NCBI RefSeq assembly: GCF_014649015.1
Contig: NZ_BMSF01000001.1
Coordinates: 372,001 to 436,000, forward strand
Origin: Streptomyces narbonensis
GTDB lineage: Bacteria; Actinomycetota; Actinomycetes; Streptomycetales; Streptomycetaceae
Direction: 5' to 3'
DNA: 64,000 bases
This document shows positions 37,875 through 48,039 of the stretch, piece after piece; position 1 is the stretch's first letter; each line of letters opens with the position of its first letter. Made by a program: the position numbers and the translations under genes. Under the pieces are notes generated by a model. It was given only the letters and a program-made list of their open reading frames with translations. It searched no databases and was not told where the DNA came from.

Positions 37875-37917
37875 CTCGGGGCCGGCCCTGGAGAGACTTC
37901 TCCGGACCGGCCCCGAG
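37875..37917 (-). terminator. Terminator after tRNA-Gly
   Basis: CTCGGGGCCGG and CCGGCCCCGAG form an 11-bp stem with an inner GGAGA/TCTCC stem, directly beyond the 3' end of the minus-strand tRNA-Gly gene. Confidence 0.75.
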
Positions 37918-37921
37918 ACCG

Positions 37922-37995
37922 TGGAGCGGGTGACGGGAATCGAACCCGCGTAGCTAGTTTGGAAGACTAGTGCTCTACCATTGAGCTACACCCGC
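37922..37995 (-). tRNA. tRNA-Gly (anticodon TCC)
   Basis: The minus strand folds as a cloverleaf. The acceptor GCGGGTG pairs with CACCCGC, the D-arm is GCTCAATGGTAGAGC, the anticodon loop CTTCCAA has TCC reading GGA, and the T-arm contains GGGTTCGAATCC. The CCA end is encoded (37922-37924). Confidence 0.95.
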
Positions 37996-38127
37996 ACAGC
38001 ATCGCGCCGCAGGTCACGAGGACCGCGGCACGGACAGCATGTTAGCGGGTCGGAGCACCTTTCCGCACACCCGTAAAACGGGGGGCGCCGCAGTGTCCGC
38101 GTCCATGTACCCTACGTGTCGCACCGA

Positions 38128-38204
38128 CGGGGTGTGGCGCAGCTTGGTAGCGCGTCCGCTTTGGGAGCGGAAGGCCGTGGGTTCAAATCCCGCCACCCCG
38201 ACCA
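38128..38204 (+). tRNA. tRNA-Pro (anticodon TGG)
   Basis: CGGGGTG and CACCCCG form the acceptor stem, the D-arm is GGCGCAGCTTGGTAGCGCG, the anticodon loop TTTGGGA has TGG, and the T-arm is GTGGGTTCAAATCCCGC. The CCA end is encoded (38202-38204). It lies 171 bases upstream of tig. Confidence 0.95.
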
Positions 38205-38375
38205 GGACGATCACGCGCCCACCAGTCGCGTTCTTGATCACGTTGTGGCTGCCTCCCCGCTTGCGGTTACTATGCAAGCTGCGTGCCCGTGTGTCTTTCT
38301 GACCGGGCCGACCCGCCGGAACCGCTGACCGCGGAGACGGTGGATTCCAGGAATCAGCCACAAGGAGACCGAACC

Positions 38376-39761
38376 GTGAAGAGCGCCGTGGAGACCCTGA
38401 ACCCGACCCGGGTTCGGCTCACTGTCGAGGTGCCCTTCGAGGAGCTCAAGGACAGCCTCGACGCGGCGTACAAGAAGATCAACCAGCAGGTCACGGTCAA
38501 GGGCTTCCGTAAGGGCAAGATCCCGGCTCGCGTGATCGACCAGCGGTTCGGCCGCGGCGCCGTGCTGGAAGAGGCCGTCAACGACGCGCTCCCGAAGTTC
38601 TACACCGAGGCCGTCAACGAGGCCGAGGTCAACCCGCTGGGTCAGCCCGAGGTCGACATCACCGAGCTGAAGGACGGCGAGCTGCTGGCCTTCACCGCCG
38701 AGGTCGACATCCGCCCGACGATCGAGATCCCGGACTACTCCGGCATCGAGGTCACCGTCGACGCGGTCGAGGTCACCGACGAGGACATCGAGAAGTCGGT
38801 CGAGCAGCTCCGTGAGCGCTTCGCCTCGACCTCCACCGTCGAGCGGGCCGCCCAGGACGGCGACGTCGTCACCATCGACCTCGAGGCCAAGGTCGACGGC
38901 GAGGTCCTGCCCGACGGTGTCGCCGACGGTGTCTCGTACACCATCGGTTCCGGCGAGCTGCTCGACGGCATCGACGAGGCCGTCAAGGGCCTGGAGGCCG
39001 GTGGCGAGGCCACCTTCACCTCGCAGCTGAAGGGCGGCTCCGCCGAGGGCAAGGACGCGGAGGTCACCGTCAAGGTCACCACCGTCGCCGCCCGTGAGCT
39101 CCCCGAGCTGGACGACGAGTTCGCGCAGATGGCGTCGGAGTTCGACACCCTCGACGAGCTCAAGGCCGACAGCCGCAAGCGCCTCGAGAACATGAAGCAG
39201 TTCGACCAGGCCACCCAGGCCCAGGAGCGCGTCCTCGACGAGCTCCTCAAGCTGGTCGAGGTCCCGATGCCCGAGAAGCTTCTCGAGGACGAGATCAACA
39301 CCCGCAAGCACAACCTGGAGCACCACCAGCTCGGCCAGATGGGCATCGACCTCGCGAAGTACCTGGAGCTCCAGGGCAAGACCGAGGAAGAGTTCCTGGC
39401 GGAGACCAAGGAGCAGGCCGAGAAGGGCATCAAGACGCAGTTCATCCTCGATGAGCTCGTCAACAAGGAGAAGCTCGACGTCTCCCGCGAGGAGCTCACC
39501 GAGCACCTCTTCCGTCGCGCCGCCTCCTCCGGCATGAGCCCCGACCAGTTCGCCCAGGCCGTGGCCCAGGGCGGCCAGGTGCCGATGCTCGTCGGCGAGG
39601 TCGCCCGCGGCAAGGCCCTCGCGGTCGTCGTCGAGGCCGCCAAGGTCGTCGACACCAACGGTGAGGTCGTCGACCTCTCCGACGACGAGGACGAGGTCGA
39701 GGCCGCCGCCGAGGCCGTCGAGGCCGTCACCGGCGAGGCCGAGGTCTCCGAGGACAAGTAA
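38376..39761 (+). CDS. tig: Trigger factor
   Basis: This 461-residue ribosome-associated chaperone and peptidyl-prolyl isomerase acts on nascent chains. The start is GTG 38376, with AAGGAG 8 bases upstream. The ribosome-binding signature GFRKGKIP lies near residue 45 in the N-terminal domain. The FKBP-like PPIase domain follows ([18 protein letters not shown] to about residue 245), and then the helical C-terminal chaperone arms. The tail is very acidic ([16 protein letters not shown]). It precedes clpP1-clpP2-clpX, the usual bacterial association, but a strong terminator separates it from clpP1. Confidence 0.97.
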   Translation: MKSAVETLNPTRVRLTVEVPFEELKDSLDAAYKKINQQVTVKGFRKGKIPARVIDQRFGRGAVLEEAVNDALPKFYTEAVNEAEVNPLGQPEVDITELKDGELLAFTAEVDIRPTIEIPDYSGIEVTVDAVEVTDEDIEKSVEQLRERFASTSTVERAAQDGDVVTIDLEAKVDGEVLPDGVADGVSYTIGSGELLDGIDEAVKGLEAGGEATFTSQLKGGSAEGKDAEVTVKVTTVAARELPELDDEFAQMASEFDTLDELKADSRKRLENMKQFDQATQAQERVLDELLKLVEVPMPEKLLEDEINTRKHNLEHHQLGQMGIDLAKYLELQGKTEEEFLAETKEQAEKGIKTQFILDELVNKEKLDVSREELTEHLFRRAASSGMSPDQFAQAVAQGGQVPMLVGEVARGKALAVVVEAAKVVDTNGEVVDLSDDEDEVEAAAEAVEAVTGEAEVSEDK

Positions 39762-39792
39762 GCGGCTCCGCGCCCCGGCGCCGAACCCCGTT

Positions 39793-39832
39793 CCACGGGC
39801 CCGTACGCACTGCTGTGCGTCCGGGCCCGTGG
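39793..39832 (+). terminator. Terminator after tig
   Basis: CCACGGGCCCGTACGCAC and GTGCGTCCGGGCCCGTGG form an 18-bp stem with one mismatch and a TGCT loop, 32 bases after the tig stop. Confidence 0.85.
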
Positions 39833-39865
39833 GCGTACCGGAAGCCCTTATGCGCCCGCGCGTAC

Positions 39866-39883
39866 CTTGCGCTCCCAGCGAAC
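39866..39883 (+). promoter_or_regulatory. ClgR-type operator upstream of clpP1
   Basis: CTTGCGCTCCCAGCGAAC contains the dyad GCGCT-N3-AGCG, matching the CGCY-N3-RGCG core of actinobacterial ClgR sites. It lies about 120 bases before clpP1, whose operon is a known ClgR target in Streptomyces. A GTTC-GG-GAAC dyad follows at 39885-39894. Confidence 0.6.
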
Positions 39884-40003
39884 AGTTCGGGAACCGGGAT
39901 GGCGTTGTCCTACCTGCGCGTTAGGGTCCATGAATACGAGGGCACTGCCCTCAGAACAAGACGCTGAGACGGCCTTGGCCGTCGGAGACGAGCAGGTGGA
40001 TAC

Positions 40004-40621
40004 GTGACGAATCTGAAGCCTTACGCCGCGGGTGAGCCGTCCATCGGTGGCGGCCTCGGCGACCATGTCTACAACCGGCTGCTCGGCGAGCGGATCATCT
40101 TCCTCGGCCAGCAGGTCGACGACGACATCGCCAACAAGATCACCGCTCAGATGCTTCTCCTGGCCGCCGACCCGGAGAAGGACATCTTCCTGTACATCAA
40201 CAGCCCCGGTGGCTCCGTGACGGCCGGCATGGCCGTCTACGACACCATGCAGTACATCCCCAACGACGTCGTCACCATCGGTATGGGCATGGCGGCCTCC
40301 ATGGGCCAGTTCCTGCTCACCGGCGGTACCCCCGGCAAGCGCTTCGCCCTGCCGAACACCGACATCCTGATGCACCAGGGCTCCGCCGGCATCGGCGGCA
40401 CGGCCTCCGACATCAAGATCCAGGCCGAGTACCTCCTGCGCACGAAGCAGCGCATGGCCGAGATCACCGCGCACCACTCCGGCCAGACCGTCGAGGCGAT
40501 CATCCGCGACGGCGACCGTGACCGCTGGTTCACCGCGGACGAGGCCAAGCAGTACGGCCTCATCGACGACATCATCACGCACGCCGCGGGCGTTCCGGGC
40601 GGTGGCGGCACGGGCGCCTGA
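40004..40621 (+). CDS. clpP1: ATP-dependent Clp protease proteolytic subunit 1
   Basis: This 205-residue serine peptidase subunit forms the ClpP barrel with ClpP2 and is fed by ClpX or ClpC. The catalytic triad is Ser99 ([10 protein letters not shown]), His124 (ILMHQG) and probably Asp173 (GDRDRW). The oligomer-interface segment [17 protein letters not shown] is intact. The start is GTG 40004. A ClgR-like dyad precedes the gene. clpP2 follows after 50 bases. The C-terminal GGGGTGA tail is a short unstructured extension. Confidence 0.97.
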   Translation: MTNLKPYAAGEPSIGGGLGDHVYNRLLGERIIFLGQQVDDDIANKITAQMLLLAADPEKDIFLYINSPGGSVTAGMAVYDTMQYIPNDVVTIGMGMAASMGQFLLTGGTPGKRFALPNTDILMHQGSAGIGGTASDIKIQAEYLLRTKQRMAEITAHHSGQTVEAIIRDGDRDRWFTADEAKQYGLIDDIITHAAGVPGGGGTGA

Positions 40622-40671
40622 GCGCCTTCAGCCCGCCCCAGAGCCCCAGCCCACCGAACGCCACCAGGACG

Positions 40672-41346
40672 GTGAACACCCAGATGCAGAACAACCTCTC
40701 CGCGAGCGGCCTCTACACCGGCGCGCCGATGGACAACCGCTACGTCGTTCCGCGCTTCGTCGAGCGCACCTCGCAGGGCGTCCGCGAGTACGACCCGTAC
40801 GCGAAGCTCTTCGAGGAGCGCGTGATCTTCCTCGGCGTGCAGATCGACGACGCCTCGGCCAACGACGTCATGGCGCAGCTCCTGTGCCTGGAGTCGATGG
40901 ACCCGGACCGCGACATCTCGATCTACATCAACAGCCCGGGCGGCTCCTTCACCGCCCTCACGGCCATCTACGACACGATGCAGTTCGTGAAGCCGGACAT
41001 CCAGACGGTCTGCATGGGTCAGGCGGCCTCCGCCGCGGCCGTGCTGCTCGCCGCCGGTACGCCCGGCAAGCGGATGGCCCTGCCGAACGCCCGCGTGCTG
41101 ATCCACCAGCCCTCCGGTGGCACCGGCCGCGAGCAGCTCTCCGACCTGGAGATCGCGGCCCGCGAGATCCTGCGGATGCGCACGCAGCTGGAGGAGATGC
41201 TGGCCAAGCACTCCTCGACGCCGATCGAGAAGATCCGCGACGACATCGAGCGTGACAAGATCCTGACGGCGGAGGACGCCCTCGCCTACGGCCTGGTCGA
41301 CCAGATCGTCTCGACCCGCAAGAGCACCGCCTCCGCGGAGCGCTGA
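40672..41346 (+). CDS. clpP2: ATP-dependent Clp protease proteolytic subunit 2
   Basis: This 224-residue ClpP paralogue is the partner of clpP1. The catalytic Ser120 is in [10 protein letters not shown], His145 in VLIHQPSG, and the Asp near residue 194. It carries an N-terminal extension ([17 protein letters not shown]) likely removed by processing. The GTG at 40672 is the longest start; AGGA lies only 2 bases before it, and the ATG at 40684 is an alternative. It is co-transcribed with clpP1. Confidence 0.95.
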   Translation: MNTQMQNNLSASGLYTGAPMDNRYVVPRFVERTSQGVREYDPYAKLFEERVIFLGVQIDDASANDVMAQLLCLESMDPDRDISIYINSPGGSFTALTAIYDTMQFVKPDIQTVCMGQAASAAAVLLAAGTPGKRMALPNARVLIHQPSGGTGREQLSDLEIAAREILRMRTQLEEMLAKHSSTPIEKIRDDIERDKILTAEDALAYGLVDQIVSTRKSTASAER

Positions 41347-41401
41347 CGTCCGACCTTCCCTCGGCACGGGGCACATGACGCATTCCCGTCCATGTGAACC
41401 G

Positions 41402-41433
41402 TGCCAAGGGGGGCCCGAACGGGGGCCCCGGCA
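41402..41433 (+). other. GC-rich hairpin between clpP2 and clpX
   Basis: TGCC/GGCA flanks enclose GGGGCCC-GAAC-GGGGGCCCC, giving a stem of about 11 bp without a T-run. It could partly terminate clpP transcripts or stabilise an mRNA end before clpX. Confidence 0.45.
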
Positions 41434-41502
41434 AGGTACCGTCGAATATGAGGCACCAGGAGTCGCTGAACCAAGCACTCCCAGGCGAAGGGGAAGCACC
41501 TC

Positions 41503-42786
<1,284 letters not shown>

Positions 42787-42806
42787 CGCCACGAGCGTGA
42801 CGCAGT

Positions 42807-42838
42807 GAGGGGGTCCCACCCGAAGGTGGGACCCCCTC
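42807..42838 (+). terminator. Terminator after clpX
   Basis: GAGGGGGTCCCACC-CGAA-GGTGGGACCCCCTC is a perfect 14-bp stem with a four-base loop. It also faces the end of the minus-strand gene at 42873, so it may work in both directions. Confidence 0.9.
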
Positions 42839-42872
42839 ATTCGTTCTCATGTCCGGTCGGAGACCGGGAGGT

Positions 42873-43817
42873 TCAGAGCTTGACGCGGACTTCCTTGCGG
42901 AGCTTGGCGGTGAGGGAGGCGGCGTCCTCCATCGAGCCCGACTTGCCCGCGAACATGTCGGCCATGTTCACCGGGACGACGAAGCCGACCGTGCTGTGGT
43001 CGGCCCACACGCAGAACGTCATGGAGAACGCCGGGGTGGACTCGGCCGGGTTGGCCTCGGACTTGGCCTCCTGGCACTTGAGGATGGCGCCGTCCAGCTC
43101 CGCCGGGGTGAACTCCTGGGGGCTGCCGACCAGTTTCGGCTCGTCGGCCTTCGCCTCGTCCTTCTCGGCCTCGGCCTTGATGCCCGCGAAGACGCTGTCG
43201 ATGGTCTTCTCGGGGTCGTCGATCTCGCCGTAGAGACCGCTGAAGGAGAGCAGCTTGCCGCCGAGCGGGTTGGCGGCGTCCTTCACCTCCCAGCTGGCGC
43301 CGACGTCCTTGGCGTTCTTGACGCCCTTCTGCTCGGGGTCCTTGAGGGAGTCCTTCTGATTGCCGCCGGGCTTCTTCTTGTACTCGGTGAGCACCGTGTC
43401 CGGGGTGGTCAGCTTGTGCGGGCCGTCGTCCGCGACCGAGGAGCTGCCACCGCCGAAGACGAAGTACGCGCCGACGCCGATCGCCGCGACGACCGCGACC
43501 GCGCCGATGATCCAGCCGGCCTTGGACTTCTTCGGGGCCGGGGGGTGCGGGACGTAGCCGCCGGGGCCCTGGGGGGCGCCGTACTGCGGCTGCTGGCCGT
43601 AGGGGCCCGGCTGCTGCTGCGGGTAGCCGTACGGCGGCTGTTGCGGCGGCACGCCCTGAGGAGCCTGCTGGGGGTACCCGTAACCCGGCTGGGGAGCCTG
43701 CGGCTGGCCGTACGGGCCCGGCTGCTGCGGCTGCTGGCCGTACGGGCCCGGCTGGCCGTAGGGCCCGGGCTGCTGGGGCGGCTGGCCGCCGTACGGGCCG
43801 GGCTGGTTGTAGCTCAT
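42873..43817 (-). CDS. Membrane-anchored protein with PGPYGQ-repeat cytoplasmic tail
   Basis: This is a 314-residue protein. Residues 1-95 are a Gly/Pro/Tyr/Gln-rich low-complexity tail with repeated PGPYGQ and YGYPQQ units. KKSK then precedes one transmembrane helix (about 101-121, WIIGAVAVVAAIGVGAYFVF). The remaining 190 residues are a charged extracytoplasmic domain with two cysteines (ILKCQEAK, TFCVWADH) that could form a disulfide. This Pro/Tyr-tail plus single helix plus soluble domain layout is common in Streptomyces proteins of unknown role. It is divergent from valS. Confidence 0.85.
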   Translation of the reverse strand: MSYNQPGPYGGQPPQQPGPYGQPGPYGQQPQQPGPYGQPQAPQPGYGYPQQAPQGVPPQQPPYGYPQQQPGPYGQQPQYGAPQGPGGYVPHPPAPKKSKAGWIIGAVAVVAAIGVGAYFVFGGGSSSVADDGPHKLTTPDTVLTEYKKKPGGNQKDSLKDPEQKGVKNAKDVGASWEVKDAANPLGGKLLSFSGLYGEIDDPEKTIDSVFAGIKAEAEKDEAKADEPKLVGSPQEFTPAELDGAILKCQEAKSEANPAESTPAFSMTFCVWADHSTVGFVVPVNMADMFAGKSGSMEDAASLTAKLRKEVRVKL

Positions 43818-43833
43818 CGACAGGTTCCCCTCA

Positions 43834-43862
43834 CAGGATGTTTATGTCTGCCGAACATCCTG
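43834..43862. promoter_or_regulatory. CAGGATGTT dyad between the membrane protein gene and valS
   Basis: CAGGATGTT (43834-43842) and AACATCCTG (43854-43862) form a perfect 9-bp inverted repeat with an 11-base spacer, only 17 bases above the start codon of the minus-strand gene. It is either an operator or a 5'-leader hairpin of that gene. Confidence 0.5.
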
Positions 43863-43955
43863 GCGGAAGCGATGACCACGAAGTGCGGCGGGGGCCACAC
43901 CGTTACCGAACCAAAGCGTTTCGGCACAAGGCGAGGACACCCCTAAACTGACCCC

Positions 43956-46577
43956 GTGACCGAGAACACTCAGCAGCAGACAGCGCCCACCACCGAACTG
44001 CCGACCCAGTACGCGCCGGCCGAGGTAGAGGGGCCGCTGTACCAGCGCTGGGTAGAGCGCGGGTACTTCGAGGCGGACGAGAAGAGCGAGAAGCCGCCGT
44101 ACACGATCGTCATCCCGCCGCCGAACGTCACCGGTTCGCTCCACCTGGGCCACGCCTTCGAGCACACGCTGATCGACGCCCTCACCCGCCGCAAGCGCAT
44201 GCAGGGCTTCGAGACGCTGTGGCAGCCCGGCATGGACCACGCCGGCATCGCCACCCAGAACGTCGTCGAGCGCGAGCTCGCCAAGGAGGGCAAGTCCCGC
44301 CACGACCTGGGCCGCGAGGCCTTCGTCGAGCGCGTCTGGCAGTGGAAGGCCGAGTCCGGCGGTCAGATCTCCGGCCAGATGAAGCGTCTGGGTGACGGCG
44401 TCGCCTGGTCCCGTGAGCGCTTCACCATGGACGAGGGTCTGTCCCAGGCCGTCCAGACCATCTTCAAGAAGCTCTACGACGACGAGCTGATCTACCGCGC
44501 CGAGCGCATCATCAACTGGTGCCCGCGCTGTCTCACGGCGATCTCGGACATCGAGGTCGAGTACCAGGACGACGACGGCGAGCTCGTCTCGATCCGGTAC
44601 GGCGAGGGTGACGACTCCCTGGTCGTCGCCACCACCCGTGCCGAGACGATGCTCGGTGACACGGCCGTCGCCGTCCACCCCGACGACGAGCGGTACAAGC
44701 ACCTGGTCGGCAAGCAGATCAAGCTGCCGCTGACCGACCGCACGATCCCGGTCGTCGCCGACACCCACGTCGACCCCGAGTTCGGCACCGGCGCCGTCAA
44801 GGTGACCCCGGCGCACGACCCGAACGACTTCGAGATCGGCCAGCGCCACGACCTGCCGAACCTCGCCGTCATGGACGAGCGCGCCATCATCACGGCCCAC
44901 GGTCCCTTCCAGGGCCTGGACCGCCTGGAGGCCCGCTCCGCCATCGTCGCCGCGCTGCGCGCCGAGGGCCGGATCGTCGCCGAGAAGCGTCCGTACACCC
45001 ACTCCGTCGGCCACTGCTCGCGCTGCAAGACCACCATCGAGCCGCGCCTGTCGATGCAGTGGTGGGTCAAGGTCGGCCCGCTCGCGCAGGCCGCCGGTGA
45101 CGCGGTCCGCGACGGCAAGGTCAAGATCCACCCGCAGGAGATGGAGAAGCGGTACTTCGACTGGGTCGACAACCTGCACGACTGGTGCATCTCGCGCCAG
45201 CTGTGGTGGGGCCACCGCATCCCCGTCTGGTACGGCCCGAACGGCGAGGTCGTCTGCGTCGGACCCGACGAGCAGGCGCCGACGGGCGAGGGCTGGCACC
45301 AGGACACGGACGTCCTGGACACCTGGTTCTCCTCCGGCCTGTGGCCGTTCTCCACGCTCGGCTGGCCCGAGCGGACCGAGAGCCTCGAGAAGTTCTATCC
45401 GAACTCCGTCCTGGTCACCGGCTACGACATCCTCTTCTTCTGGGTCGCCCGGATGATGATGTTCGGTCTGTACGCGATGGACGGCACCCCGCCGTTCCAC
45501 ACCATCGCCCTGCACGGCATGGTCCGTGACCAGAACGGCAAGAAGATGTCGAAGTCCTTCGGCAACGTGGTCAACCCGCTGGACTGGATGGACACGTACG
45601 GCTCCGACGCCGTCCGCTTCACCCTGGCCCGCGGCGCCAACCCGGGCGTCGACGTCCCGATCGGCGAGGACTGGGTCCAGGCCTCCAGCAAGTTCGCCAA
45701 CAAGATCTGGAACGCCACCCGCTTCGCCCTGATGAACGGCGCGACGGTCGAGGGCCCGCTGCCGGACGCCTCGGAGATGTCGGCGACCGACCGCTGGATC
45801 CTGTCGCGGCTCAACAAGACGGTCGCCGAGGTCGACGCGTTCTACGACGACTACCAGTTCTCCAAGCTGTCGGACGCCCTCTACCACTTCGCGTGGGACG
45901 AGGTCTTCGACTGGTACGTCGAGCTGTCGAAGACGACGTTCTTCGCCGGCGGCGAGGGCGCCCGGGTCTCCGGCCGTGTCCTCGGCGAGGTCCTCGACGT
46001 CATGCTGCGCCTGCTGCACCCGGTGGTCCCGTTCGTCACCGAGACGCTGTGGACCACGCTGACCGGCGGCGAGTCCGTCGTGATCGCCGACTGGCCGAAG
46101 GACAGCGGCTTCCGCGACGCGGCCGCCGAGCAGGAGATCGCCCTGGTCCAGCGGGTCATCACCGAGGTCCGCAGGTTCCGCAAGGAGCAGGGCCTCCAGG
46201 ACGCCCAGAAGGTGCCCGCCCGCCTCACGCTCGACGGCACCTCGCTCGCCGCGCACGAGGCGGCCATCCGCCAGATCCTGCGCCTCCAGCCGGAGGGTGA
46301 GGGCTTCTCGGCCACCGCCTCCCTGCCGGTCGCCGGGGCGACGGTCGCGCTGGACCTGTCGGGCACGATCGACGTGGCCGCCGAGCGCAAGCGCCTCGCG
46401 AAGGACCTCGCGGCGGCGGAGAAGGAGAAGGCCCAGGCGAACGGGAAGCTCGGGAACGAGGCCTTCCTCGCCAAGGCCCCGGACAACGTGGTCGACAAGA
46501 TCCGTGGCCGCCTCGCCAAGGCGGACGAGGACATCGCCCGCATCCAGACGCAGCTGGCGACCCTGCCGCAGGCGTAG
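43956..46577 (+). CDS. valS: Valyl-tRNA synthetase
   Basis: This 873-residue class I aminoacyl-tRNA synthetase charges tRNA-Val. The HIGH-type motif is [12 protein letters not shown] (His63) and the KMSKS motif is at residues 530-534. The editing (CP1) domain lies between them, with [13 protein letters not shown] and [21 protein letters not shown]-terminal coiled coil ([22 protein letters not shown]) is the tRNA-binding arm of the family. The start is GTG 43956 (VTENTQQQT). A 22-bp hairpin terminator follows. Confidence 0.97.
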   Translation: MTENTQQQTAPTTELPTQYAPAEVEGPLYQRWVERGYFEADEKSEKPPYTIVIPPPNVTGSLHLGHAFEHTLIDALTRRKRMQGFETLWQPGMDHAGIATQNVVERELAKEGKSRHDLGREAFVERVWQWKAESGGQISGQMKRLGDGVAWSRERFTMDEGLSQAVQTIFKKLYDDELIYRAERIINWCPRCLTAISDIEVEYQDDDGELVSIRYGEGDDSLVVATTRAETMLGDTAVAVHPDDERYKHLVGKQIKLPLTDRTIPVVADTHVDPEFGTGAVKVTPAHDPNDFEIGQRHDLPNLAVMDERAIITAHGPFQGLDRLEARSAIVAALRAEGRIVAEKRPYTHSVGHCSRCKTTIEPRLSMQWWVKVGPLAQAAGDAVRDGKVKIHPQEMEKRYFDWVDNLHDWCISRQLWWGHRIPVWYGPNGEVVCVGPDEQAPTGEGWHQDTDVLDTWFSSGLWPFSTLGWPERTESLEKFYPNSVLVTGYDILFFWVARMMMFGLYAMDGTPPFHTIALHGMVRDQNGKKMSKSFGNVVNPLDWMDTYGSDAVRFTLARGANPGVDVPIGEDWVQASSKFANKIWNATRFALMNGATVEGPLPDASEMSATDRWILSRLNKTVAEVDAFYDDYQFSKLSDALYHFAWDEVFDWYVELSKTTFFAGGEGARVSGRVLGEVLDVMLRLLHPVVPFVTETLWTTLTGGESVVIADWPKDSGFRDAAAEQEIALVQRVITEVRRFRKEQGLQDAQKVPARLTLDGTSLAAHEAAIRQILRLQPEGEGFSATASLPVAGATVALDLSGTIDVAAERKRLAKDLAAAEKEKAQANGKLGNEAFLAKAPDNVVDKIRGRLAKADEDIARIQTQLATLPQA

Positions 46578-46583
46578 CCCGTA

Positions 46584-46632
46584 CGGAAGGGGCCCGGAAC
46601 CGATGACGACCATCGGTTCCGGGCCCCTTCCG
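46584..46632 (+). terminator. Terminator after valS
   Basis: A perfect 22-bp stem (46584-46605 with 46611-46632) and an ACGAC loop form one of the most stable hairpins in the window, beginning 7 bases after the valS stop. Confidence 0.92.
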
Positions 46633-46705
46633 CGTGTCCCCCAGGAGGCGGCTCCGCTCCTCGGGCCGGCCCGGCATCCCCGCGATTTCCGAGTGAGACA
46701 GCAAT

Positions 46706-47926
46706 GTGGGCGAAGTGCCTGATCTCACACCAGAAGGGACTTCGGGTCCGCCGTTCCGGGACGAAAGACCTTGGATGATGGACGGCATGCTCCGCCTCCC
46801 CACCGTCCCCGCGCTGCGCCGTTGTGCGGACCGGTGGGCCGCCTCGCCCCGCGCCCTCGACGTCGTCGCCGCGCTGAGCGCCTTCGGCCTGATGGTCCTC
46901 GACGTGCCGGGCCTCGCCCGCGCCGACAACTCGCTGACCGGGATCACCGCGACCCTCGTCCTGGCGGCCGGGGCGGCCACGCTGGTGCTCAGGCGCCGGC
47001 TGCCGTGGGTCCCGTACCTCGTGGCGCTCGGCCTGATGGGGTGGCTCCACGAGCTGACCATGATCCAGTTCGCGCTGTACTCGATCGGCCGGTTCCGGGG
47101 GAGGCGGGCCGCGGTCGCCGCCACCGTGCTCTACATCGGCGTGGCGTGCGCCTTCTTCCAGACGCCCGGCTGGCCCGCCCGGCACGGCGCCACCCTGATG
47201 GACTTCCTGAGCATCGTCGTCCCGATCGGGGTGCTCGCGGCGGGCGTCGGCATCGCCGCGTACCGCCAGGACCTCGTGCGCGCCCTGGAGTTCCAGCGCC
47301 GCGAGGCGGCCGCCCGGCAGGCCGTGCAGGAGGAGCGGATCTCGGTCGGCCGGGACGTCCACGACCTGGTCGGCCGGGAGCTCACCGTCCTCGCGGTACG
47401 GGCCGAGGTCCTCGCCGTACGTGCCCGGGGCGAGGCCCGCCAGAAGGACTTCGAGGAGCTCGCGGACACCGCCCGCCGCGCCCACCTCATGCTCAACGAG
47501 ACGATCGTGCGCCGCGCCGACCGGGAGGCGGCCACTCCCGGGCTCGAAGGACTCGCCGTCCTCGCCGAGGAGAGCGAACGGATGGGCAGCCCCGTGGACC
47601 TGACGGTTGCCGACGCGGCCAGGGCGCTGTCGCCGCTGCGGCAGGCGGCCGTCCACCGGGTCGTCCGGGAGTGTCTGACGAACGCTGCCAAGCACGCGCC
47701 CGGCCTGCCGGTGGCGGTCGCGATCACGCTGGAGGGCCCCGATCTGCGGATCGAGGTGCGCAACCCGCTGCCGAAGAACCCGCCGGACCCGGCGCCGGTC
47801 TCGACGGGCACCGGGCTGTTCTCGATGGAGGAGCGTGTCGCCAGCATGGGTGGCACGCTGAAGGCCCGCGCGGAGGACGGCGCCTACGCGGTGACGGCGC
47901 TGCTCCCGACGGGCCTGGAACGCTGA
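46706..47926 (+). CDS. Orphan sensor histidine kinase (NarL/HPK7-type)
   Basis: This 406-residue membrane kinase has about six hydrophobic segments in the first 190 residues. A HisKA_3-type dimerisation helix follows with the phosphoacceptor His219 in SVGRDVHDLVGREL, then an HATPase domain with RECLTNAAKHAPG (N box) and GTGLFSMEERVASMGG (G boxes). The DHp motif is unusual: GRDVHDLVGRELTVLAVRAE rather than the common ARDLHD-V-AHHLS. No response-regulator gene is adjacent. Start choice is uncertain: GTG 46706 gives the longest frame, and an ATG at 46775 is an alternative. Confidence 0.88.
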   Translation: MGEVPDLTPEGTSGPPFRDERPWMMDGMLRLPTVPALRRCADRWAASPRALDVVAALSAFGLMVLDVPGLARADNSLTGITATLVLAAGAATLVLRRRLPWVPYLVALGLMGWLHELTMIQFALYSIGRFRGRRAAVAATVLYIGVACAFFQTPGWPARHGATLMDFLSIVVPIGVLAAGVGIAAYRQDLVRALEFQRREAAARQAVQEERISVGRDVHDLVGRELTVLAVRAEVLAVRARGEARQKDFEELADTARRAHLMLNETIVRRADREAATPGLEGLAVLAEESERMGSPVDLTVADAARALSPLRQAAVHRVVRECLTNAAKHAPGLPVAVAITLEGPDLRIEVRNPLPKNPPDPAPVSTGTGLFSMEERVASMGGTLKARAEDGAYAVTALLPTGLER

Positions 47927-47928
47927 GG

Positions 47929-48018
47929 CGTACGGGCTCGGGGGCCGTCCTGATCCGTCGTACGGGCTCGGGGGCCGTCCTGATCCGTCGTACGGGCTCG
48001 GGGGCCGCCCCGATCCGT
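47929..48018. repeat. 30-bp tandem repeat, three copies
   Basis: Units at 47929-47958 and 47959-47988 are identical and the third (47989-48018) differs at two bases. Each starts CGTACGGGCTCGGGGGCCG and ends TGATCCGT or CGATCCGT. It lies between convergent kinase and MreB-like genes and is not coding. Confidence 0.9.
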
Positions 48019-48039
48019 CGGTACGGGCCTCGGCTCCCC

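Noticed and set aside
37922..38204. tRNA-linked integration site
   Set aside because: Both tRNA genes are intact with no direct repeat of their 3' ends and no integrase in the window.
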